64,000 nt of DNA from Lytechinus variegatus (Eukaryota > Echinodermata > Echinoidea > Temnopleuroida > Toxopneustidae): positions 40,143,180 through 40,207,179 of the forward strand of contig NC_054740.1 of NCBI RefSeq assembly GCF_018143015.1, in the 5' to 3' direction. The translations under genes and the position numbers were made by a program. Below are positions 38,664 to 50,004 of the stretch, one piece after another. The notes below the pieces were generated by a model. The model was given only the letters and a program-made list of their open reading frames with translations, did no database searches and was not told where the DNA came from. How positions within the stretch are numbered: position 1 is the first letter of the stretch; each line of letters starts with the position of its first letter.

Positions 38664-39211
38664 GGGGGGGGGCACTTACATTGACGAGTGGATTCCATGT
38701 GCGACCCCAAAAACACGTAAAAAGGATGTCTTTTTCACGATAGGGCACGTTACGTACGTAACGTGATATGGGTGTCAAAAACACAAAAATAATGAAAAAA
38801 AGGGTATCTATTTCGCTAGGAAAATTACGTGTTTAGGGTCGAATTTGCGGGGATGATAAAACAAAATTAAAATGTTTTATAAAGGATGTCCTTTTTGCCC
38901 CAACACTTCGTGTTTAGAGTCCGAATTGCGCGAGGTGTAGAAGGTAGGGTCGTACTAAACCAAATAAGGTAAAGCCGACGACCGAAGGACCCTTAACAAT
39001 AAAACATTCCTGTACTTGTTTAGGGGTTCATTTCAGGGAATATTTGCCAAGAGTATCGTTTTGTTTCCAATATTTGTTAAGGGTAGGGTTTCACACGCCA
39101 ATACTTGTTAAGGGGTGCATTTTCAGAATATGGAAATTACGTGTTTAGGGTGCTTTTCGAGACCCCATGGTCGCGCATGGTATCCACTCGTGAATGGAAG
39201 TGCCCCCCCCC
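38664..39211. mobile_element. MITE with GGGGGGGGCACTT ends
   Basis: Left GGCACTTACATTGACGAGTG, right CACTCGTGAATGGAAGTGCC, about 35 bp including G/C runs. Inside, CGTGTTTAGGGT recurs (about 38829, 39131). Confidence 0.8.
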
Positions 39212-40239
39212 GGATGTGCGAGTTAATTGACTATGAATTTAAAGATGTTGTAGATGAACATTTATTAGGAAGTTCATAATAAAGTGCTCTAAATTCCAGG
39301 GTTTTACTTGAGTCGAAAATTTTCTCCCGGTAACTGCATTCCCTCGATCGTAATATATTTAAGGGGGGCGCAGTGCCATTTAAGTCCCATTCCTTGCCAT
39401 ATTCCATTATATTAGATCTTTCACTTGGCTCGACTCCGGTATAGTTTAGATGAAACGTCTGGAGAGAGTAGCAACGCAGACCCTTCTTGCCCCCCCATCA
39501 TAAAGAGTAGGCACATGCCCTCATCTACATATCATCCCCTGCATGTTGAGCGTTGTACATGGAAATGAAAAGGTTATATGAAAAACATTCTCAAGCGTTT
39601 TGACCATGTGATTTTTTTCGCTCGCCGTAGCCGCGCCCCTCGCATAATATTAGAAATATTTTAGGGGCGGGGGCTAGCTGCTCGGTCAGCTCAGTAAGAA
39701 GAAAATATTTACGAAGTAGACGGTTATTTTACTCTGACTCGGACGTTTTCCTCGTAATGAAATATAAAAATGCTTCATCGCATATTTAACCTTTACTAAA
39801 CAACTACCAGGACAAAATGTTGACCTTCTGACTATAAGACGGTAAAAATTTTTTTACACCAACGTTAAATTCAGTACCAGCGTTAATTGGTAAAACATGA
39901 GCCCCATGCATTATACGCTCATTTGATTAATATCATTTGACATAATTTCGCCCCCTTCCTCTCCCTTCCTCCATACCCCCCTCTCTCCTCTCTTGTTTTT
40001 TATCATCTCATCTCTTCCTTTCTCTTTCTCTTTCTTTTCTTGTTTCCTCTGTTCCTCACTTTATGGCACTAAGTGACACAATATTCATGATAAGATTATA
40101 TTCAATAACTGACGAAAGAAACGGCCTAATGTTTCGTTTTGACTCTTTAAAAACCAATTTATTAATATTTACATGTAGACCTATATATGATAAGTCATGA
40201 GCATCAATGCAATTAAGTATACTGTTTAACTTTCATCTT
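39212..40239. other. Intergenic, no feature recognised
   Basis: No exon-like frame. Contains a pyrimidine-rich tract (39950-40060). Confidence 0.4.
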
Positions 40240-41265
40240 TGAAGGACAAGTCCACCCCCAAGAAAAAGTTGATTTGAATAAAGAGAAAAATCTCACTGGC
40301 ATACACTCTAAATTACAGGGATTTGAAATATGTCCACATGGACTGTAGTTAGGGACCAATCGAATTCCGGATTTAGTTTGAATCCTTAAGATTCATTTTT
40401 AAATCTCGAAAGATTTAAATTTAAATCATTTGAGATTTAAATTCAAGTCTTTAGGATTAAAGTAAATCCAGAAATCGATTGGTCCCTAACTACAGTCCAT
40501 GTGGACTTATTTTAAATCCCTGTAATTTAGAGTGTAATTAACACTGAAAATTTAATCAAAATCGGATGTAAAGTAAGAAAGTTATGACTTTTTCAAAGTT
40601 TTGCTTAATTTCACAAAATAGTTATGTACACATCCCGGTCGGTATTATATGCAAATGAGGGATGACACCACTCACTCACTATTTCTTTGTATTTTATATG
40701 AAATGTAAAATATTCAATTTTATCCTCATTGTCCTGTGATTTTTTATTATTTCTCCCTGAACATGTGGAATTACTATTGTTTCACAATTTTCTGGTTCAG
40801 TCAAGTTGGTCCTTACGGCCAAATCTGTAAAAATTGAAATTTTGTATAATTCAAACAATAAAAAATAAAGAAATAGTGAGGTTTTTTTTGTATTGAGTAG
40901 TTTTTATTGACAACTTCAATTCATATACAAAATAAAATATATATAACAAATAGAACTTTGAAACATAATATTTTCATGAATGTTACGATAAAACACAATG
41001 TCAGACATCTTCCAATACACAATTATAAATAACATTGATGATAATTATATGCATCAAGAAGAAAGTGAGTAAGGGACATCATCGATTCTCTCATTTGCAT
41101 TTGAATAAATTATTGTGCATATAACTATTTTGTGAAAAATATACGAAAAGTTAAAATGTCATAACTTTCTTATTTTACATTCAATTTTGATGAAATTTTC
41201 AGCAGCATGCTTGTATTATTTTTCTCCATTGATTCTAATGAACATTTTCTGAGGTGGACCTTTAA
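40240..41265. mobile_element. TTAA MITE, family GGACAAGTCCACCCC (copy D, with insertions)
   Basis: GAAGGACAAGTCCACCCCCA ... CTGAGGTGGACCTTTAA. It is longer than the other copies because of a 233-bp foldback (40303-40535) and an AT-rich insertion at about 40880-41070. Confidence 0.85.
40303..40535. mobile_element. Foldback MITE nested in copy D
   Basis: ACACTCTAAATTACAGGGAT ... CCCTGTAATTTAGAGTGT. About 95 bp of each arm pairs, including CCACATGGACTGTAGTTAGG on both sides, so nearly the whole insert is one hairpin. Confidence 0.88.
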
Positions 41266-41873
41266 ATATCTATTTACGTTTCACTGTGGAAATGTACTAA
41301 GTAAATCAAATTTGAAAAACGGGAAGGGGGATGACGGGGGAGGGGGTCACCGTCTCTATGATTATTTAAGTAGTGAGTGAAAAGGGAGAAAAAGAATACA
41401 AATAAAGGAAAGGGACTACCCAAAAAAAGGGTTCTGCACGGGTCTTGCAACTTTTTTACTATTTCTTTGTACAATATGTAGAAATAATCACTCCATCCCT
41501 CAGAATTACCTTGAAGCCACCCCTGATAAAGAAGAACAAAGAAATGGAATATAAAGACATTCCGAAAAACACTGTTAATGAGGTTGATTACAAAGAATGA
41601 CATGTACATATTATGAGAGTAAAATTACTTTACATACACATTATGCCAATGATAATGGTCCGGGGGAGGGGGGGGGGGGTCTGGGTCTTAAATATGAGAA
41701 TGAAAATGCAACGATTTATTTATCCTAACAATATCTTGACTTGTGGAAGTTGGCAGTGCCGCATGAATTCCTATATTTGAGGAATCAATACTCTTATATG
41801 TTTTCTTCAAGAAAGCCATGAAAAATCATTTATTCAAAATATTCTCTCGTGAGATTATATTGCATAATGAAAA

Positions 41874-42401
41874 CCCCATTCCACAGAGAGCAAGACCTCT
41901 GAAAGACTGCTATTAGACCACGAAACTTGCTTGATCTTTCAAAGGTCTTTCAACGAACTTTCAAAGATATCTGAGGTCTTTCACGATTCCTGGTGGATCT
42001 TTCAGTGGTCTTTATGGTCCTCGAGATCCCTAAAACTTTTTGAAACAGTCTTTCAGCTGTCTTTCAGGAAAATGATCTTTTGGTGGTCTTTCAGCAGTCT
42101 TTCAGTGGTCTTTCGAAGTTCTTTCAACGTTCTTTCAACTTTCAAAGTTCTTATCAGATCTTTCAATGTCCTTTCGACAGTCTCTCAAGATTTTTTGTGG
42201 AGATCACTGTAAGACCCATGAAAGATTATTGAACGATCATTGAAAGATATGTATATGACTTTAGTCAGTCTTTCAGAGTCTTTTGAGGGGATTTTCTGAG
42301 CCTTTCCACAGAGATGACAAATTTCAGTGATCTTAGAGACTGTTGTATGGCTTGCCAGTCTTTCAAAGGTCCTTCAAAGGTCTCCCCTCTGTGGAATGGG
42401 G
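41874..42401. mobile_element. MITE with CCCCATTCCACAGAG ends and (TCTTTCA) interior
   Basis: CCCCATTCCACAGAGAGCAA ... CCCCTCTGTGGAATGGGG. Between the ends, TCTTTCAA(A/G)G / TCTTTCAGTGG recurs more than fifteen times. Confidence 0.82.
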
Positions 42402-43025
42402 ACCTATAAAGAGATGTACAAAATAATGTTGAAAATGCAAAGTTCATATTATCACTATAAACTCCATAATTATGTTGAATTTATTACTGGGATCATAATA
42501 ATGATTTCTGTTCATGTCTTCATGATATTTTTTTACACTGCAACTGTAATATTGGTATAATTTAAAGGATATTCCAGATAACTATATAGCTATTACTAGT
42601 ACTGCAAGTTTCATTTTGTGCAGTTTTATCTTAAGTTTTTACCGATTGAATTCGTTTTTGTCATTTGTAGAGCGCTTTGTAACTTTTGAAATAGCGCTTA
42701 TGATGTCTCGTCGAAATCAACAACATATCACCAGATCACTAAGGATATTACCATTATACTAAAATAGTAGAAGGATAAGAGTTTCTTTTCTCTTTGTTAT
42801 ACTCATATTCTTGGTTAATACAGGGGCGCGGTGCCAGGATTTTTTTAATGAGGGGGGGGGACCCCCTAAATGGAGATAGCCCCTCCCCATCACCATGTGG
42901 TCCCTCATTTGGGGAAAATTTAAAAATAATTTATAATTGACATCAATTGACGTTTTGCGTCTCCAAGTGCATGGTTTTGATCTGCAGCTGAGAAGTGAAG
43001 CAGCATGTACCCACTGCTCGGAATT
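42402..43025. other. 3' flank of TMEM272-like gene
   Basis: No exon seen. Contains a G-run (42854-42862). May include the 3' UTR next to the TGA at 43026. Confidence 0.4.
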
Positions 43026-43210
43026 TCAGTCACAACCTCTCACGACGCACCCGATCACCGTGCCTCCGAAACAGAAGCAGACACCGGCAGCGAGCAGTGA
43101 GTAGACTCCTATAGTCAGCCAGCACACGTACGAGTAGAGAACTGGGTGGCAAAACTTGAGACTGTGCGGGTCGTTCATCACGGGGTTCACACTCAGAATC
43201 CAGATGTTAC
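43026..43210 (-). CDS. TMEM272-like exon 6 (fourth membrane segment, stop)
   Basis: 185 nt: SNIWILSVNPVMNDPHSLKF, then a Cys- and Leu-rich helix (GVYSLLAAGVCFCF) and VVRGCD before TGA at 43026-43028. Acceptor ATTCTAG, phase 1. Confidence 0.87.
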
Positions 43211-46200
43211 CTAGAATAACAATATTATAAAACAAATAATCAAAGCCATTATCGTTTGTGTGATCATGGACCTACTAGGTCCATGGTGTGATCAATCAGG
43301 TTTGAAAATTTTCAACTAAAAACTAATGTGAAGTATAGGTGAGGGGTGGGGAGGTCTCTCTCGAACTGTCTAGGCATACACTTTTGTCGTTAAAAAACAC
43401 CACCAGTCGGTGTTTTGAAAGTATTACACTCTTAACCTGGTGTTAAGAATAGAAGGAGCTAAATCAAATCACAAAAATGTATTAGTCAGAGTGGCAAAAG
43501 TATGGAAGCTTAAAAGTGCCACCGAGATGTTGAGATAATTATCTTGGGAAGTCAACATCTTGATAGCAAAAGATAAGATGACGAGATCCCGGATCTCATC
43601 ATGTCGACATCCTTAAGAAGAGATGGTGAGATGACAAGATCCCGAATCTCATCGATGTCAACATCTTTTAGAAGGATGATGAGATGACAAGATCCTGGAT
43701 CTCATCATGTCAACATCTTTTAGAAGAGATGATGAGATGACAAGATCCCGGATCTCATCATGTTGACAGCTTGTAGAAGAGATGATGAGATGACAAGATC
43801 CCGGATCTCATCATGTTGACATCTTGTAGAAGAGATGATGGGATGACAAGATCCCGGATCTCATCATGTTGACATGTTGGTTAAGAGATGATGAGATGAC
43901 AAGATCCCGGATCTCATCATGTTGACATCTTGTAGAAGAGATGATGAGATGACAAGATCCCGGATCTCATCATGTTGACATCTTGTAGAAGAGATGATCA
44001 GATGACAAGATCTTGGATCTCGTCATGTCTACATCCAGTGGAAGAGATGATCAGATGTCATGATTTCGTAACTCGTCATGTCTACATCTTTAAGAAGAGA
44101 TGATTAGATGACATGATCATGGATCGAAGATCTTGTCATCTGACCATTTCTTCTAAAAGATGTCGACATGACGAGATCCGGGATCTTGTCATCTGATCAT
44201 CTCTTCTAAAAGATGTTGACATGATGAGATCCTGGATCTTGTCATCTGATCATCTCTTCTAAAAGATGACGGCATGACGAGATCCGGGATCTTGTCATCT
44301 CATCATCTCTTCTAAAAGATGTTGTCATGATGATTTCCGGGATCTTGTCATCTCATCATCTCTTCTAAAAGATGTTGACATGATGAGATCCGGGATCTTG
44401 TCATCTCATCATCTCTTCTAAAAGTTGTTGACATGATGAGATCCGGGATCTTGTCATCTCATCATCTCTTCTAAAAGATGTTGACATGATGAGATCCGGG
44501 ATCTTGTCATCTCATCATCTCTTCTAAAAGATGTTGACATGATGAGATCCGGTATCTTGTCATCTCATCATCTCTTTTACAAGATGTCAACATGATGAGA
44601 TCGAGGATCTCGTCATCTGATCTTTTGCTATCAAGATGTCGACTTCCCAAGATAATTATCTCAACATCTCGGTGGCACTTTTAAGCTTCCATACAAAAGG
44701 GTTATTTCACGGCGTGAAATACTTGGTGTGATCGATCCTCCGCAAACCGTTTATTGTGGTGTCATTTAACACCATTATTTTTGCGGTGTATTCAAAGACT
44801 ATAATTATATACTATTCTCGATGGTTATACGAAACAATCCAGTGTCCGGTCTTGATTGGTGTTACTTCTCCGAGCATCAATCTGAGAGAACCACCAAGTC
44901 TTTCCTGATACATTTACTCGCCATTGTTGTTCCGATATCCTATCTGAAAACATTCTCCTTTTAACAATTGAAATATTGCACTAGAGTGACACACTAATGT
45001 TGTATGCAATGGACTACACTTCAATATTTAAAAACAGATAACTTGTAAGAAAAGTATATCTTCGGTTTTAAGTTGTATAGGCCTTGTGCTTGAAAAATGT
45101 GCAAGGGAACGAAGGAAGTGAGCCAAAATAAAAAAAAATCATATTGGCCTATACATGTATATGTGATAGATTGGTTTTTAATCAAATGGGCCAGACTTTA
45201 AAGGAAAATCGATGAAGAATCATGTTTGAAAATTCAATAAAATCATTTAACCCCATAGAGTGCAACTTTTTGGGCGGCAAAAACACGAGCACGACAGTGT
45301 CCAAGCTCTTACTTGCAAGGAAGAATGAAATGGCGAGGAAGGTAAGAAACTGGTTGCAACAGACCCCGCATGTCAGTTGTTGTGGAAGATGTCGTTTGGA
45401 TGGGGGCAACAATCTTCGTTGGATCCTTAGCTTCAGGTCAAGCACCTGTCTGATCGTCAGGATAAAACCATTCACGAGAAGGTAGAAGATGATCAGGAAT
45501 TCAGCTGGACATTTGTCATAGTATTTGAAACCTGAAAGTGAAGGTGGTATAATGAAATCAAGAACTGTCACTTCATCGATTCATCATAATTATCTGCAAT
45601 GCAAGCCCAATGCATACTTTGTTTTGGTTAATAATAATGTGGAAATGGCATCTCAAAAAATCTAACATTTTGGATATATTTTAATTCACTTTTTTAATTA
45701 GTTCACTTTTTTCAATGTGTATAATGGATTATCTCAATGTCTCAAAAGTTTAGAAAAAATAGATAGAATATTATGCCATTATTATAATTCAAATGTCCTA
45801 TGTTACCACTGTAGTCAATTTGTGATATTTCTGGTGATTTTTTTTAAATGTCACTATTATTGAATTAGAAAAATTTTAGGACGCACAAGAATATTAGCCC
45901 ATGTTACCTATTTGTCTAGGTCAAAGCTCTAGGCTTATGTGAATTACAAGATACCCAACAATGACAAGAAAATATACATAAAAACGATTTCCCCATATTT
46001 TCTTTGCAAAAAGAAATCGAGATGAAAGACATGAAACGAACGTGTTGTTCCTCTAAATCATGTTTATCGCAGTAGTAATTTAAAGGTTTGTCCGTTTCCA
46101 ATCTTCTCTTAGCTTTTACTATTGATGTCAAATAATAATAATAATAATTCAATACTTACCCGGTATATAGCGCCTAACAAAATTTCTCTAAGCGCTTTCC

Positions 46201-49200
46201 ATCATAAAACCTAACTACATGTACTTAACTTGATGAACTAAACTCACTTATCAACACAAATCAGGATGTCTGCGAGAAAAATAGCAATATAAAGTATATC
46301 TTTTTTTCAAATTCTGTTTTAGGTAAACCAGATTATTCTTACCCATGTAAAGCATCGATATTGGTATTCCTATAGACAATCCCATCAACACAGTCATGTA
46401 TACTGTCCAAGAGAAAGAGAGACAGAGAGAGAGGTCAGAAAAAATACACACTTAAAATATTGTAAAATGTTGGGCAACATACTGTCCACTGTCATGACTG
46501 TGTTGGGTGATGTATGTTGGTAAAATAATATATATATATTCTAAGCAATTATTACCCAATTATCAGATTTAATTACCAAATTTGGGCAGATTTTTAACCA
46601 GTTTTAATTTTGTGTGGACAGTATGTTGCCCAGGGTTGGTTAAAAGTTGGGCATTTTTTGTCCAACTATTTGAAGAGTGTGCTCTTTGATAATTATATAA
46701 ATGAAATAAGCCAAGTCGAACAATGAATTATTCTGCTTTGGAGGACTTTCAAATCTCATTTTTTTCAGAGAGATTATTCGCAATTGGCTTCAAAGGATAA
46801 TTGTTTATCCGCTGTAAAAAAAAATATTGGGTAAAATTTTTGACCAGCACCAACCAATTTGGGACAGTATTTTACCCAATGCAGGAAGCATTTTGTCCAG
46901 TTGAAATTTAAACAAAAATAAGCAGCAATTTCTTTAGAATGGGTAAAATTTTCATCACACTAGATAGATAAAATGCCCCCCCCAAAAAAAAAAAGAAGAC
47001 ATAATATTACTCTCATGGGGCCTTTTTAACCAATATTTTTAGAGTGTATATCATTATGAATATACCCCACAAAAATACAAATAAAACAATCAGTTTAGGA
47101 TTAACATACTGTATATCATAAATCATGTCGGATTCCAGCATGTATGAAATCCTAAATCTGGGCCCGGTATTAGATTGTGTTAGTAAGTTTTCATCAGATT
47201 TAAAGTAATTTATAGCTTTGAACTAAACCCAACAATACAGTATGCTTGCTTTCCTGATCGTGTCATTTTTTTAGGAGCCGCAAAACAGTTTAAAAAGTGG
47301 AGGCGGGGTGCCAAAAGTTTGTGTGGGTGCATGGGCGGAAATCCCAGGGGGACAGAAGGGACAGGTCCCCCTACCCAAAATAGTACGGGAACACAATATC
47401 AAATGTCCCCCTACTATTTTTGGTCTTTTATGATGAAAAGAAAAACATCATTCAAAATCGAAATAAAACATAATTTGGACGAGATGACCTCACTTTTTTG
47501 GTTTTTTTGTTTGCATTTATTTCTGCGTTCAAAAACACAATACAAAATTATTTATAATTACAAAATACAAAATAATTCATAATATAAACAATGTGGTCAT
47601 ATTACATAATAAATACAAATAAGGATGTGAGTATAAATTAATCTTTTATAAATGTAAACATATAAATATAATGTAATAAATGAACGCAGGAGACCGCCAT
47701 CATGGTGATTACCTTTTTTTTCCTTGTCAAATTTTCCAGCGCCTGGTCCCTACCTTTGGGGGAGAGATTTCCGCCCTTGTGTGTGTGTGTGTGTGGGGGG
47801 GGGGGTTAACAATAATAAAGAATAACAATCATGCAGATTGTCATTTTTACGTTTTTGTACACATTTTTTTTTTTATTTGAGAGGGTTAGGCTAAAGCCCC
47901 TGGTTCCGCGGCCCTCTGAGGAAAACCCCATGCAACAACATTTCTTACTCGAATTTATCACCAGTTCTCCTAAAAGGGCTGCAAAGTCAACCGGATTGAG
48001 AGCCGTTTTCTTGATCTGGTTCAAATGATACAACAAGGAGTGGGTCGGTGGCTTAAAGACAGAATCTGAAAGAAAAAATAAATAAATGAAAAAGAGATGA
48101 TAAAATAACTTAAATGTGACGTCACTTTTTCTCAATGTAAAACCCGGCCAAGAGTTCCATTTTGTACATTATCAATGCATGTTATATATATTTTTTATAT
48201 TTAAAAGCATATATTTTTCTTAATATCCTCCTCTACTTTTTTTTCTCTTCACAGCTCATGGCACAACCCATGGTCGTCATGGTTACACAAATTATCAGCA
48301 TACACAATATTATTATCAGCGGTATGCCTATTAAATTGTATTATGAAGAACCTGAGTTTTTCGTCCCATTCAGATGAAACTGTGCTAGAGAAGTAATTTT
48401 CTACCAATTTGAAATAAATAAATAAATAAATAAATAGATAAGTAAATGAATAAATAAATGAATAAATGAATGAATAAATAAATAAATAAACAAATAAATA
48501 AATAGATAAATACCGAAAGATATAATATTTATGATCGGTGCCATTTTCATTGTAAACTTTACCCGTATGTAAATAGACTTTTTCCTCTTAACATGACTGT
48601 ACTTTATCATAGAAGTATTTACCTGACAATAAGTTCAACTATGAGAAAGAATTTTAGATTTGCAAAATGTCATAATTGCGTAGAGATAACTACAAATATT
48701 ATCAGAAAAAAATTACACAAATCGGAAAATCCTCTCTAAAGGCAAAAGAGCTATTACAATCTGGTCCGAAATAATGTAATACTCCAATCGGAGCGAGACG
48801 ATTTCAGATTTACGTGCACATCATTGAAATTGGATTTGCATATTTTTTAGTGAAAATGTCAAAATGCACAGTTCAATCCAGAAGAAGCTATAATATTCAC
48901 TGCAAAAGAATTGGTTCCTAAGGTATCACTCCAAGAGGAATATGATAGTGACTAGATTAGCTCTTTTGTATTTAGATAACATGGTACTTCGGCTGATATC
49001 ATGAATATACATGATAAAGGTAAAGGTCTTGTGGCTCAGTGGATATAAGTTTCGGAATTTGGACCGACGGTAGGGTCCGGGGCGGGTCTTGGGTTCGAAT
49101 CTCATCAAGACACTTGCGTCTTTTGACAAGGCGTTTGTATACAAAATGTGCCACTTTGTTGGGGTAAACAATAGAAAGTAATTCCTTGAATGCTGGAGCG

Positions 49201-50004
49201 CCTTTCCAGTGTAGCCTTAATCTTTGCATTATGTAATTTCAACGTTCAATGTTGTTATACTTACCACCTTTATTCGGGAACTGAAGTGATTCTAAGGGCT
49301 TTTCGTTTTCGAACTGTAAAGAAATGTCGCCATTCGGTATATCCTCGTAGGAAACGTGTTTTTCTCCTTCCTGCATGTGTCAAAAGTAGCGATAAAGGGG
49401 GAACTTATCATTTATTAATTGGCTATTCATTCTATTTATCATTGCGACTGGTGCAGCAAAGAATGCAGGGTTGTGAAATATGTTTTTTCTTTAGTATTAT
49501 CATTATCATTATTATTATTATTATCATTATTATTATCATTTATTATTATTATTAATAATTCATTATCATTATTATTATCATTATCATTATTTTTAATTAT
49601 TATTATTCTAGGGATGACTACTCCTTTTAAATAGAGGGAAAGGGGGCCCGGGGAAGAGAGAGAGAGGGGTGGATGGCGAGAGAGAGAGAGACAGGGAGAC
49701 ACTATGTGCAAACAGGAAGATGGAAACAGCGACATTTAAATAGATCAAGAGAGAGAGATAGAGAGAGAGAGACTGAGAGCTAAAATAATCTTCAAATAAT
49801 AATGCCTCATGTATACCGTACTTCCTTGGGGGTAGAAATGGTTTAAGAGAAGTGGTCTTCCCCGTGCATGCAACCTTCCGAGAAAAAAAAGAATCGCAAG
49901 AGAATATGGATACATATTCAATAAATGTTATACAATAATACATCCGTATTATCATTAATTGATTGAGATTTCTTTGAATATCTCACCTGATTATTGTTGT
50001 ACAT
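43026..50004 (-). CDS. TMEM272-like four-pass membrane protein, complete 6-exon gene
   Basis: Exons on the minus strand: 49987-50004, 49265-49313, 47949-48065, 46343-46402, 45313-45531, 43026-43210. All junctions are GT-AG and phases fit, giving 648 nt and 215 aa. A hydrophilic N-terminal part (FENEKPLESLQFPNKG, PPTHSLLYHLNQ) precedes four hydrophobic segments at about 62-82, 91-112, 141-160 and 178-203. Family marks are YYDKCP after the first segment, a CGVCCNQF turn before the third, SNIWILS, and a Cys-rich last segment followed by RGCD and the stop. Vertebrate TMEM272 shows the same D-C-P, N-(I/V)-W-(I/V) and C-terminal C-rich layout; no function is established for it. The start is the only ATG I found that joins in phase; a further 5' exon is possible. 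Confidence 0.8.
43501..44693. mobile_element. Foldback (FB-type) transposon of 53-bp repeats
   Basis: 1193 bp flanked by a perfect 6-bp duplication CAAAAG (43495-43500 and 44694-44699). Outer ends TATGGAAGCTTAAAAGTGCC ... GGCACTTTTAAGCTTCCATA pair over more than 50 bp. Each arm is an array of 53-bp units (GATGAGATGACAAGATCCCG and onward), in forward order on the left and inverted on the right, meeting near 44130. No ORF. It lies in the last intron of the TMEM272-like gene. Confidence 0.92.
45313..45531 (-). CDS. TMEM272-like exon 5 (second and third membrane segments)
   Basis: 219 nt. It begins GFKYYDKCPAEFLIIFYLLV, passes a basic loop (LKLRIQRRLLPPSKR) and ends in CNQFLTFLAISFFLA. Acceptor CTTTCAG, donor GCAA|GTAAGA, phase 1/1. 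Confidence 0.87.
46343..46402 (-). CDS. TMEM272-like exon 4 (first membrane segment)
   Basis: 60 nt encoding IYMTVLMGLSIGIPISMLYM, an uninterrupted hydrophobic segment. Acceptor TTGGACAG, donor ATGG|GTAAGA, phase 1/1. Confidence 0.85.
46446..46680. mobile_element. MITE with ACAC(A/T)CTT ends
   Basis: ACACACTTAAAATATTGTAA ... TATTTGAAGAGTGT. An inner inverted pair GGGCAACATACTGTCCA / TGGACAGTATGTTGCCC marks both arms. Confidence 0.7.
46815..47048. mobile_element. Second MITE of the ATATTGGGTAAAA type
   Basis: TGTAAAAAAAAATATTGGGT ... ACCAATATTTTTAGAGTGT. Probably related to the neighbour at 46446. Confidence 0.5.
47333..47776. mobile_element. MITE with GGGCGGAAATC ends
   Basis: GGGCGGAAATCCCAGGGGGA ... 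TTTGGGGGAGAGATTTCCGCCC. AT-rich interior, no ORF. In a TMEM272-like intron. Confidence 0.75.
47949..48065 (-). CDS. TMEM272-like exon 3
   Basis: 117 nt, about residues 23-61: DSVFKPPTHSLLYHLNQIKK then TALNPVDFAALLGELVINS. Acceptor TTCTTTCAG, donor TCGA|GTAAGA, phase 1/1. Confidence 0.82.
48412..48514. repeat. (AAAT)n microsatellite
   Basis: About 25 imperfect AAAT/GAAT units. Confidence 0.95.
49014..49215 (+). mobile_element. tRNA-derived SINE
   Basis: TCTTGTGGCTCAGTGGATAT (A box), GGGTTCGAATCTCAT (B box), then a body CTTTTGACAAGGCGTTTGTA and a CCTTGAATGCTGGAGCGCC tail like other SINEs here. Confidence 0.78.
49265..49313 (-). CDS. TMEM272-like exon 2
   Basis: 49 nt after TTCTTTACAG, encoding FENEKPLESLQFPNKG and leaving phase 1 at GGTG|GTAAGT. 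It is open in the one frame that joins exon 3. Confidence 0.7.
49495..49610. repeat. (ATT)n/(ATC)n microsatellite
   Basis: ATTATT/ATCATT triplets, source of the poly-Ile and poly-Asn spurious frames. Confidence 0.95.
49635..49775. repeat. (GA)n-rich tract
   Basis: GAGAGA runs with short interruptions. Confidence 0.9.
49987..50004 (-). CDS. TMEM272-like exon 1 (start)
   Basis: Encodes MYNNNQ, ending CAG|GTGAGA in phase 0, which joins exon 2. The ATG context is CGAAATG. It is very short, so this call rests on phase and donor only. A rival start at about 50420 (ATG TCA TGC TTC AAT GTG|GTAAGT) also leaves phase 0. Confidence 0.55.

Noticed and set aside
43501..44693. CRISPR-like array
   Set aside because: The repeats are contiguous without unique spacers, invert in the middle, and the host is a eukaryote.
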